64,000 nt of DNA from the NCBI GenBank assembly GCA_024516155.1, contig JAJJXM010000013.1:929400-993399 (forward strand), read 5' to 3'. Position numbers and translations under genes: made by a program. Below are positions 11,489-21,083 of this stretch, piece after piece; position 1 is the first letter of the stretch, and the number at the start of each line of letters is the position of its first letter. The notes beneath the pieces are model-generated. The model was not told the origin of the DNA and did not search any database. It saw only the letters and a list, made by a program, of their open reading frames with translations. Origin of the DNA: Pyronema omphalodes. Taxonomy: Eukaryota > Ascomycota > Pezizomycetes > Pezizales > Pyronemataceae.

Positions 11489-12403
11489 CCCGCGCCGTTC
11501 CATATATATATATATATATATACTTCCAGAGCTAGATAGGAAAGCGGCTATTACGGCTATGTATATACTCCATCATATTTACCGCCGATTACATAGCGTA
11601 TTGAAATTATTATGTAGTATGTTTGTGGTTTGATGTACTAGCTGGTGAACCCGCCCTTTCCCCGTTGTTAATGGAGAGGGGTTACTGTCATGGGGGTGGG
11701 GGGTGATGGTAATGATGATGGATAGGGCTGGAGAATTTTCTGCGGTGAGATTCAACTGTTATGACATGCGTATAAATCCTAAGATATAGGATATCTGTTA
11801 TCATTTATGCATATATACGAGTGCCTAAAGTTCCTGGCGGTGTATTAGTTGGTGCATTATGCTTCAAGATGCGGTGACGTGATATATCATACCGTGCGCG
11901 GTAATGTCTAAACGGTTATCGACATAGCTAGCTAGGCCCATACATAGTTAATCTATAAGTTAGCGATATACAGAGGATATATATGGCAGCATATAAAACA
12001 GATATACATATATATAGACGGTTACAGGTGGGTTTATTAAGGTTTATTGCATATTATGCATGGAGGGTTGTTTATGTTAGTATAGTATGCATGGTGATAT
12101 GCATATGCATAATACTCGGTTTTTTTTTTTATAATGTGTGATGAAACTGTGGTTGCGGGTTGTACATATACATACATACATAGTATTCACGGCGCGCGCT
12201 TATGGATAGGTAAGTAAAATTACATTGCGAATTTGCAGCTTGCGAGCGGTTATGGTGATGGTGATGGTGATGTTGATGGTGATAGATTTTGCAGATTTTT
12301 TTGTATGTATGCATATTTAAATTCAACGATACAACTTGGCCCGGGGCCCGGGGGGTTAATATGATATATTATATGTATAATCTCGCCTCCAGTTTTCTTC
12401 CGC

Positions 12404-12439
12404 ACCAAGGGAACCAAGGGAACCAAGGGAACCAAGGGA
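12404..12439. repeat. 9-bp minisatellite, unit ACCAAGGGA
   Basis: Four perfect tandem copies. Confidence 0.95.
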
Positions 12440-13480
12440 ATCTGAAATTAGCGCATATGTACATACTGATTTAACCCGGTTATGTATGATGAGGGCTTAA
12501 ACTTCGCGTGTGATAATCATTTTCTATACATACAGGGGACTCGTCTTGTCACTTACCGCCTCGTTAGATTACATACATATGTGGGACTACGGTTTTAGGT
12601 CTACAGACATACATATATATATACATATCATCGTGTGCATTTTGGTTATCTATTGGTAGTTATAGGTTTATAGGTGTTGGACTCGGGCTTATCGAGTAGG
12701 CTTCGGCGCTGGGCAGGATAAATGATGCACATACCACATGCCACATGCCATGGCGAGCTAACATTGTGACCTAAACCCTAGGTTTTTGTAGCTGCTGGGG
12801 TGACGTTCGTCTTACGGAAAAGATGTGGCACTAGCTGTTGTTAGAAGGATTTCTTTATCTTCTGTTTTGAGTTGTTTTCTAAATGCTGTAGCCTGTAGGT
12901 ACGTAAGGGGTCTGTAATTCGATGAGAGTAAATAGATAATAAATAACTCGCTGGTATCTGCCTCATTCAAAGTTGAAATTCATTCATCACCATAAATATG
13001 CAAGTAATGGCAATTACTTGTGCTGGAACTATGCTAGCCTCTACTTATGAGTCGGTTATCATTGGGGACCGCAAAGTCTGCGAGATATGGAACACAAGAA
13101 GGTAATAGAAACTTCACGAATCACTACTATTTAACGTGCAGGAAAATTGATTTGTAATCCTAGGACCAACGCCAGGCAACTTCAATCGTTTGTTTTTCAT
13201 CAAACATAACTGTACCGTAACTTAAACCAGGTATTTATTCCTCAATTGAATCAATTTCGACGAGTAATATCATAATATATTCGTTTGTTTTTCTAAGAAG
13301 AATGAGTTTTCTCAGCGAAATTTCCGTCGCATCGGAGAAACGTAATTCCGAATTTGTTCCCACCAGCCACAGTGGCTTATCAGCCTTACTTAGCGCTATA
13401 CGCCACACGAACTTTTCCGCGATAAAATTCACGTCACGAATCCTCCCGGCCATCACCCCATCTTGAGCCTACCGGTCACC

Positions 13481-15668
13481 ATGTCGCTCCCCATCCCCGC
13501 CACGCTCGAAGCCCACCGAATTCGGCTGGAAGAAACCCTAAGCAAACTTCGCGTTACTCTCGACAACTGGCGCGTTTACTCCTTCGAATATGAAGCATTC
13601 CGAGAGGAGCTTCAAGCTCTTGGTAAAAATGCGACTCAGAAAGAAATGGTATGCTCCAGGTAGTTCTGCGCTGTATACACCCCCACCGGTTACTGGATGG
13701 TTTAGCTAATCTAGGATATCATAGCTTGCCGTGGGGCTCGAGATAGACGGAAAATTGGTCGACGAACGGGAAATCCGGAACATGCTGGGCGAAAAACAAA
13801 ATATTAAACGAACTAGGGACCAGGTCATCACTACGGTTTCGCATAGACTCGATTACGTGGATGAAAATGTTAAGAAGGTTCAGAAACAGGTGGATGAGAA
13901 TGAAGAAAAACTTGCTCAGCTACAGATTCTTATTTCTCCAGAGGCAAAGAATGAGGAGGGAATGGCGGTTATGGATATTCATGAGGAGCTGGATGATGAG
14001 GATAATGTGTTGAGTAAGTTTTACGAGGGAGTCGCAATTGAAGGCAGTGAGCTAGACACTGACTGACATATTGTAGATGCGTGGGTCAACGGCAAGGATC
14101 CCGATGCGGAGAGCAGGACACTGGATCCGAAGGAACTGCTTAAGCTGGAAAACTGGGCCCAGAAGATCGACAGCGAGAAGGAAGCAGCAGAAAAGGGCCA
14201 GAAGACTGAGGAGGTGAAAGAGACAGCAAAGGAACCAGAATCAAAGCCTGTAGAATCAGCACCCAAAGCACCAGCACCGGCACCAGCATCGGCACCAGCA
14301 TCGGCACCGAAACCTACTGAATCAGCACCCAAAGCCCCCGAGACGAAGAATACTACACCTACCCCCGGAGTTGAACAGATCGCAGTTGTCGACGTCCCTG
14401 ACGAAGAGGACAAGGAAGAGGAGGGAGGAGGCTACGTGAAGATTCTCGACGACCCCGATGAGCCCAGTCCAGAGAATTGGGTTACTCAGGTAGCTGGTGA
14501 AACAGACGAAGAGACAGCTTTACGTCGGCAAATGCTTAACTATAACATGGAAGAGATTGGAGCTGTTGTAGCGGAGCTTAACCTTGAGGAGGATGGTGAT
14601 TTCTATGGATACGAAGGGTATTCTGATGAGGACTTTGATTTCGACGAAGATGAAGACGACGATGACGATGACGAGGATGAAGATAAATACGGCAGAACCA
14701 CAAGAAGAGTCGTATCTGAAAGCTACAGAAGACAGATGGAGGAGCTTGAGGAGCGGTTAACAGGAAAGATACCGGCAGCCAAGAAGGCCGCGGATGCGAA
14801 GGCAAAGGCAGCCGAGGCCAACAACAAGATTTCCGAAGAATCTGCAGCCAAATCTGCAGAGGAGAAGTCCGGCAAGAAGGGAGTGCGCTTCGCCGAAGAA
14901 CTCGACATCGCCCCTCACACCAGCCTACCGCCTCTCCCCGCCAAACCTGTCGCAGCTCCAGCTCAACCCACCACAACAGCCGCCGAAAAACCCGCCTCTG
15001 TAATCAACCAAGAAATCGACATTGCCCCAGACGAGAACGACGCTATCCCCTTCATCGCAGAGCTTCTGGAACGCCAAGAGGCTGCCAACGGTCCTACTCC
15101 TGTGGCTCCTCAACCTATCCTATCAGCCAGCAAGCCTAAACCCACTGTCTCCAGGTTCAAGCGCGAGAAGGCTTCTGGCCCCTCGCCATTGAGTCAGGTC
15201 TCATCGGTCTCTGAGTCTGCTGTCCCAGCGCCAGTGGTAGAGGAAGTCAAGGAAGTTTCCGCGGCTGTCGTGGCAGAGTCCGTTATGGAGCGTGCACCAG
15301 GCGCAGTCTCCGTGCCTGTAATGCCTCCTAGCTTACCTCAGAAGAAGCTCTCTCGTTTCGCAGCGGCAAAGCAGGCAGCTGCAGAGGCGGCGGCAAAGTC
15401 GGAACCAAACACCCCCAAGGGAGTAATGGCGAATGAGGTGGTGGAAAGGGAGCCGGCGGGTGTAAAGGCAAAGCCGCCGAGTGATATGGATCCCGATACG
15501 CATAGACAGGAAGTTGCCATGCAGTATCATAAACTGAGGAATAAGATGATACATCAGCAGGGAGGTTATATGGAGACGGAGGAGGAACAGGCGATTGTAC
15601 CGCTTGAGGAGGGACCGAAGATTAGTAGATTCAAGGCGGCTAGATTAAGAGGATTGGGACCGCAGTAA
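13481..15668 (+). CDS. unconventional prefoldin URI1/Bud27 homologue
   Basis: Three exons, 13481-13648, 13725-14013 and 14077-15668, encode 682 residues. The introns (76 and 63 bp) have GTATGC and GTAAGT donors with CTAAT and CTGAC branch points. URI/Bud27 is a prefoldin-like chaperone that helps assemble RNA polymerases through Rpb5 and links TOR signalling to translation. The N-terminal 150 residues form the alpha-prefoldin layout: helix, GLEIDGKLVDEREI hairpin, helix ending in VDENEEKLAQLQ. The middle is Ala/Pro-rich, followed by a strongly acidic DEDEDDDDDDEDED run. A GVRFAEELDIAP motif and repeated SRFKRE, SRFAAAK and SRFKAARL motifs match the C-terminal DUF3835-type region of fungal homologues. 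The first ATG after an in-frame TTG was chosen as start. Yeast Bud27 is of similar size. Confidence 0.82.
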
Positions 15669-16805
15669 GACGGTGTTAGACGGTGTTGATGATGTAGATT
15701 TCCAAAAAGAACAAAGATTTCACTCTGGAGAAGAATTAATTGGGTGTTTCCCATTTGGGGAGGGGGTGGGGGGGGGGGGGGGGAGGGGTTGTTGTTGGAG
15801 TATTGAGGATGACTTGTGACTCGTAAGTATTTCGCATCTTCATCTTCCGTGACCTTTTCAACATTTATAACATGGGTACTGGGGGCAAACGGAACGCTTT
15901 CTATTCCATGCTTTTTTTTATGCAATAGTCACATACTGCGGTTTTCTATCTGCAGTGTGTCTCATGCGTTCCAAGATTAAATACGAGAAGCACTCTGACG
16001 GGTACCGATCTTTAATGCGGTACGTCGATTCGTTTCACTTCCGACATTTCTTTTTTTTTGGATTGAAAATATAAATTGCTTTCGAGGTAATAAGATAAGT
16101 GAGATGATGTGATCAGTATAAACTGAACGGTCCATGGAAGCACAAGGTTGTTTGAATGATAAAATGAGGAGAAAGATTATGAAAAGAAGTAAGATAAAGA
16201 ATATACTTATTACAAACTAGCTGGTAGACCAACGTGTCACGATCCAGAAACAGCTTAAATTTATCAAGAAACAAATTGTAATGCATGGGTGATACCTCAA
16301 GATCGTTACTTCAAAGTAGCCAAACACAGGGCCAACCAGCTGTGAACTTTTTGTGATATCCTCAGAACCTTCCTCCATCAAAATCTTATTACCACAATCT
16401 GCCACACCAAAATCCCAAACTCTGTATTCCAGGAACCTTAGAAAACAAAACAACAATCACAAACGAGATATACCCCCCATGTTTCCGTGAATACAAATTG
16501 TATTACAGACCCTACACACATACCAACACTGCCCCACATGTCAATATCTGCAAGATTTGGTAGCATCGAAAAGCACAACATGTCCGGTAATATTTTCTTC
16601 ATATATAGCATACCACAAAGCCGGCTGAAGGTTTCCGGTATGCTATATATCGATAAATCTAAAATAATTTAAGCCCACGCCCCTCTATCAGGGAGATATC
16701 TAGTGGCATCAACCATGATTACTAAATCCCCAAAAATATAACAAACATAAATTATAAGTATCCTTTATCGGCAACCTACCACCCATTACCAACCGTTACC
16801 AATCC
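15669..16805. other. 3' flank of the URI gene, no gene seen
   Basis: AT-rich, with a G run of about 14 at 15769-15783 inside the likely 3' UTR. A minus-strand frame of 79 codons at 16217-16456 shows no recognisable motif. Confidence 0.5.
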
Positions 16806-16817
16806 TCTTTTATATCC
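16806..16817. repeat. left target-site duplication of the SINE
   Basis: TCTTTTATATCC, identical to 17136-17147. Confidence 0.9.
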
Positions 16818-17135
16818 GGGGCGGCCCCAGTAGTGTAGTGGTATAATTCCCTGCATTGCACAAGAAAGCAACGGGTTCGAATCCCGTGTCGCTCCCACAG
16901 GTGTCCTTGGTAACCAGGGTTTGCCCTCCAAAAGGGAGGTTTACCTGGTGCTCAGGATAAGCAGTCACTCTCCGGGGTGAAAGGGTACTTGACATGTGTC
17001 AAGGGCGGCCCCGCTTACCTGATCTATACCTCCATAGGTGTAGACAAGCGTTGGAATAAATTTGGGAAATGTAATATTAGTATTACGACTGTCATAACCT
17101 TAAGGTTGCATACAGAAATGAAATTATTATTATTA
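16818..17135 (+). mobile_element. tRNA-derived SINE retrotransposon, apparently full length
   Basis: A 318-bp element with every hallmark of a tRNA-derived SINE. It starts GGGGCGGCCCC. A consensus pol III A box (TAGTGTAGTGG, 16831-16841) is followed 43 bp later by a B box (GGTTCGAATCC, 16874-16884) in a TPsiC-like stem-loop. The acceptor ends GGGCGGC and GTCGCTC pair with G-U wobbles, but the anticodon stem does not fold, so it is not a functional tRNA. By eye the head is closest to tRNA-His/Asp types. A tRNA-unrelated body of about 220 bp follows, with a CCCTCC-AAAA-GGGAGG hairpin and a second GGGCGGCCCC word at 17005. It ends in an (ATT)n tail (17122-17135). Perfect 12-bp duplications flank it. 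SINEs depend on a LINE for mobility, and the partner is unknown. The intact boxes and perfect duplication suggest a recent insertion. Confidence 0.85.
16831..16884 (+). promoter_or_regulatory. internal RNA polymerase III promoter (A and B boxes)
   Basis: The A box at 16831-16841 fits TRGYNNANNNG and the B box at 16874-16884 fits GGTTCGANNCC, with tRNA-like spacing. They lie inside the SINE. Confidence 0.85.
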
Positions 17136-17147
17136 TCTTTTATATCC
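17136..17147. repeat. right target-site duplication of the SINE
   Basis: A perfect copy of the 12 bp at 16806-16817, directly after the ATT tail. Confidence 0.9.
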
Positions 17148-17955
17148 CCTGCATACCCACAGTTCACAAGGTTGGACCGACGAATAAATACTACACTGAA
17201 CTACAAACTAGAAAAATGAAATAATGAAATAATGAAATAATATATCAATGCTATTATCTCATTCCTTCAAAAAAATCCCTAATTTCCTATAGCATGACAT
17301 ATCTGCATACACCTATCCATTTCAACCGCGTGACACGCTATGATGGTTCAGCTCGCCGCCGAGCCATAGCATCCCACGGCACCTTCCGTTACGCGTAAAC
17401 GCGTCTTTTCATCATCCCATCCCATCATCCCTGCTACCGACCCCGACTCCGTCACCATCGCCGTCACCATCGCCGTCCTCTACTCTAGATTCACACCTGC
17501 ACAACTACACAACTACACAACCGCACAACCGCACAACTGCACGAAGAACTAAGAACCAGGAATCAGGAATCAGGAACCAGGAACCAAGAACCAAGAACTA
17601 GGAATCGAGAACTACAGACTGAGAATACATAACGAATCGGCATATCTTGTTCTCTTAAGGAGGGAAGAGGGAGGAGGATATTTACGCGTATAATTACCAC
17701 TACTATACGAACACCCCGAGAACACCGAGAACCAAGATATAAAGGATCTGCGGATATAAGGATATAAGGATATAAGGATATAAGGATATAACGATATAAG
17801 GATATAAGGATATCAGGATTTCAGGATATAAGGATCTGGGGATTTGGGGATTTGGGGATTCGACATAAATCGATCAACTGAACGAACGCAAAACGCAAAA
17901 CGCAACGAAATCCAGGGAATTATAGGAATTACAGATACTTACTATTATCGCAAAG
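17148..17955. other. upstream region of TFB3
   Basis: No gene seen. It holds AACTACACAACCGCACAA-type and GGAACCAAGAACC-type repeats (17490-17610) and an 8-bp GGATATAA array, listed separately. The last few hundred bases are probably promoter and 5' UTR. Confidence 0.5.
17753..17860. repeat. 8-bp minisatellite, unit GGATATAA
   Basis: About nine tandem units, degenerating into GGGGATTT units, within 200 bp upstream of the TFB3 start. Confidence 0.9.
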
Positions 17956-19187
17956 ATGACGTCTGATGGTAAAGTCTCCTTGCTCTTCGTTTGGTTTTTG
18001 CTTCATGGGGGGCAGTGGTTTGTTGGTGCTTGCTGCTCGCAGTTGCTCGCAGTTGCTCGGGGTTGCTTCCTCACAGCTTCACACAGCTTCCCACAGCTCC
18101 CCACAGCTCCCCACAGCTCTCCCCACCTCCCCCCCCATCTACCTAGAAACCAGCTAACTCCCCCCCAGATGAATACTGCCCGATCTGCAAATCCTCACGG
18201 TACCTAAACCCCTTAATAACCTTCCTAATCGAGCCCAGCTGCTACCACAAAATGTGTTCCTCCTGCGTTGACCGACTCTTCGGTTCCGGACCCAGTACCT
18301 GTCCCGTCGCCGGCTGCAGTGCACGGTTGCGGTCACAACGTTTCCGAAAACAAACCTTCGAAGACATATCCGTAGAGCGGGAAGTAGATATCCGTCGGCG
18401 AGTAGCAAAGGTGTTTAACCGTCGTGAAGACGAGTTTGGTTTAAATAAACGCGAATGGGATGATTATTTAGAAATGGTCGAGTCGTTATGTTTTGATCTT
18501 TTGTCGGGTGATAAAAGGGAACGGGAATTGGCTGAGAAAAGATTGGCGGATTATGAAGAGGGGAATAGAGATGAGATTAGGAGGAATCAGCAGAGAGAAA
18601 AAGCTGAGGTCTTGGCTTTCAAGGCAAATGAAGAGGCGGAAAGAGAGGTTTCTAGAGCTGCTAGAGAGGCTATGATGTTGGAGGGTGAGGAGGAGAAGAA
18701 GGAGGCGGAGAGAAGTAGGAGGTTGCAGTTGGAGGCTATGTCGAAGGGTGATTGGGAGGCGGTGGAAAGGATCAAGGAGGCTGCGAAAAAGCGTGCTGAA
18801 GAAAGAAGAAGGAAGGCATTGGAGGATGTGGCTAATGCGAAGGGTATTCGGGAAGGAAGACAGTTGGCGCTTAATAGTTTCCTGGCTAAGGCGGGTAGAG
18901 AGGAGGAACAAGAGGAGGAAGAAGAAGTCTGGGAACCCCTCGGTAAGGGCGTTACGGATCAGCCTAAGTGGTATAGCATCTTGGATAAGTATCCCAAAGA
19001 TACTTGGGTGGATCCCTTTGTGGCTGAACCTAGAGTTGGTGCGGGAGGTTATTCCAAACATGAATACTATGAGAGGAGTATACATGAGGCTTTTGAGGGT
19101 TTGACGATTTTCTTAGATGAGGAGGAGGAGAAGAAAAAGGAGAGGGGGGATAGGACGGATATTATGATTGTTGATGCAGCTTCATAG
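17956..19187 (+). CDS. TFB3: TFIIH/CAK assembly subunit Tfb3 (MAT1), RING finger protein
   Basis: A tiny first exon of 13 bp (17956-17968), a 200-bp intron and a long second exon (18169-19187) give 343 residues. Tfb3/MAT1 bridges the CDK-activating kinase (Kin28-Ccl1) to the TFIIH core in transcription and nucleotide excision repair. A C3HC4 RING is complete: C8, C11, C29, H31, C34, C37, C49 and C54, within MTSDDEYCPICK...CYHKMC...CPVAGC. It is followed by the family block FRKQTFEDISVEREVDIRRR. A long charged helix spans about 120-260. The C-terminal segment has KWYSILDKYPKDTWVDPF and a short hydrophobic tail. The intron carries a CTAAC branch point and a polypyrimidine tract. Without the micro-exon the first RING cysteines would lack an ATG, which supports this start. 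Confidence 0.93.
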
Positions 19188-19697
19188 TGGTAGAATGAAG
19201 GCACTCCGTATATATATATGGATGTTTTGTTTTGTTTTAGTTTTGCAGGAACAAATCGGCGTTCGGTTGGAATTGATAATTAAAATCATTGAACCATTGA
19301 TCATCGGACATTAGTTGTCATCCACATTAGGTCACTTTGCATACGTGTTGTTGTATCATATCAAGTTAGGATGACCCTCATCTTTCGAAAGTAGGTTGTC
19401 ATCGCCAAAAATCGATTCTCTAGAGCACAGGTATCACAAGTCACAAGCAATCTTCAAATCATCTGCAAATAGAAAAAAAAAAGCGCAATAACACCGTTTG
19501 ACATTTCGCGATATCTTATTCAAAACCACAAAGTAACTCCATCTTTATCCCATATTGCTACTCATATCATGTCTTTACGACATGCAATTTTCACAATCCC
19601 CAGAATTCCAGCATCAATTCCTTACTCTCCATTTTTCCCAAGTAAGAAAAAAGCAAAGGAAAAAAACAAAAATAAAAATAAAACAAGAAAGAATTGT
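19188..19697. other. convergent 3' region between TFB3 and SNU13
   Basis: Only 3' UTR and terminator sequence is expected between these tail-to-tail genes. No gene was seen. Confidence 0.5.
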
Positions 19698-20237
19698 TTA
19701 AATCAACAATCTCTCAATCTTATCCTTAATTCCTCTAATCTGACCCTGAAGCTCGGAGGCCTCGTTGGAAGTAACAGAAGCGGAGATAACAGCGCGAGAA
19801 ACTCCACAAGCACGTCCGAGAGCAATCTTGGAGGGGACGAAAACGTAAGGAACGTTCTTGTCCTCGCAAAGAAGAGGCAAGTGGAGAAGAATCTCGAGAG
19901 GCTCGGTGTCGGCGGCCAAAACGATGAACTCGGAGATACCACGGTTGAGGGTCTTGGTGGCCTCGTTGGCTCCCTTCTTCAACTGACGGTAGTGGGAGGC
20001 CTGCTGGATGATGTCGAGGATTTGCTGGGAGAGGGCGGCATCCGCGAGGGGGAAGGCTATAAGGAAATCGTTAGCGGGATGTTTCTTCAAGTAGGTTATG
20101 GGAGGAAATATTGAACAAGAGCTGGTTGGGGGGGGGTGGGGGATTTCGCGCCGGAGTTTGCGCGAAGGTGAAGATGTCAAAGGCTTAGAGAGAGGGAAAA
20201 AGAACATACCCTTGGGGTTGGGAGCGTCAGCAGACAT
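19698..20237 (-). CDS. SNU13: Snu13/15.5K, U3 and U4 snoRNP/snRNP protein
   Basis: Exon 1 (20210-20237) and exon 2 (19698-20056) are separated by a 153-bp GTATGT...TTATAG intron and encode 128 residues. Snu13 is the L7Ae-family protein that binds kink-turns in U4 snRNA and in box C/D snoRNAs, so it serves both splicing and rRNA modification. The protein is near-canonical: MSADAPNPK joins to [15 protein letters not shown]. The L7Ae signature region reads [19 protein letters not shown], then [20 protein letters not shown], and it ends with [11 protein letters not shown]. The intron falls after codon 9. The intron itself stays in frame, so a naive reading gives a false longer protein. Confidence 0.97.
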   Translation of the reverse strand: MSADAPNPKGMFFFPLSKPLTSSPSRKLRREIPHPPPTSSCSIFPPITYLKKHPANDFLIAFPLADAALSQQILDIIQQASHYRQLKKGANEATKTLNRGISEFIVLAADTEPLEILLHLPLLCEDKNVPYVFVPSKIALGRACGVSRAVISASVTSNEASELQGQIRGIKDKIERLLI

Positions 20238-21083
20238 TGTGAGTATATGAATTTGATATGCGAAGGGTTCCTTGCAAAAAGAGCTCGCCCTTTAATGTTT
20301 GGCGGGTTGATTGGGAGTTGGGATGTTGTAGTTGGACAAAGAAAGGAAGCAGCAAGATTTGTCGCGACGACAAGTGGGATTGTTAAAGAATTATTTTCCC
20401 CGCCAAGATTTCGCTAGCGACGCGCGATGCAGTTGGCTTGGCGGATAAACTAGGTTGTGCAGGCGTGCCTTGGTTGCACCAGAGATGCGTAGGCGTTTGA
20501 CAAGGCGTTGCTTGGACGACGCGGTCAAGGCTTTGCAGTGAAGGTACCTAGGCTGAGGGAGGGTACCGAGGCTTCATGAATGATGGCTCGGTGCTTGAGT
20601 AGGATATTCAATGATCTTCTTTGGTGGACAATAAGCAGGATGAAATAGCTGATTTTGGAAAATCATTGCACTAAACGGGGATGATCAGGGTGAATGTGCG
20701 CTTCCAAGGTCACGAAGAATCACTTTTCAGGAGATAACCCGTAACTGGGTAGGCAAAGTATAAAGTATCCCTTTCTAGAAGCCTCTAATTTTCCACTGTG
20801 TTCAAGGGCACTAAACTAGTATTGAAGGAACAAAATAAATGATATCATTGGAATCAATGCACCTTGTGTAGCAAGTCTACCCAAGAAACCCCATTCAAAA
20901 AACCATAAAACAAAAGCTCATTTCAAAAAAAAAAAAAAAAGAACACCAACGGGTATCTCCTAAAAACTACCAAAAATATAATCTTTAAAACACTGCAAAA
21001 AGTCACCAAAAATCGCTACAAAAAAAACAAATATAACAACATGAAACTCCATCTTTCCTTACACGATCCTCTCCTTAATTTCC
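20238..21083. other. SNU13 upstream region and kelch-gene 3' flank
   Basis: No gene seen. There is a short A16 run at about 20926-20940. The part next to 20238 is presumably the SNU13 promoter. Confidence 0.5.

Larger units (their letters stand above)
9351..13480. other. 4.1-kb AT-rich, gene-free, minisatellite-rich gap
   Basis: No convincing gene. The stretch is visibly AT-rich and carries at least eight distinct tandem arrays (listed separately), a T20 run near 10778-10800, many TACATA/TATATA tracts and two copies of the palindrome TATGTACATA (10319 and 12456). A 36-codon ATG frame at 12998 with a hydrophobic start is discussed among the rejected items. Confidence 0.6.

Noticed and set aside
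9602..12439. CRISPR array
   Set aside because: Repeats are directly adjacent tandem units of 4-10 bp without unique spacers, in eukaryotic DNA.
12998..13170. Possible third small secreted protein: ATG frame starting MQVMAITCAGTMLAS with a later CAG acceptor
   Set aside because: The hydrophobic start is signal-like, but the frame ends after 35 codons, splicing adds only four residues before a stop, and the C-x9-C and PGE motifs of the 32-34 kb pair are missing. At best it is a decayed relic.
16818..16895. Functional tRNA gene
   Set aside because: A and B boxes and acceptor/T arms exist, but no 5-bp anticodon stem can be formed around any candidate anticodon, and the region is the head of a flanked SINE.
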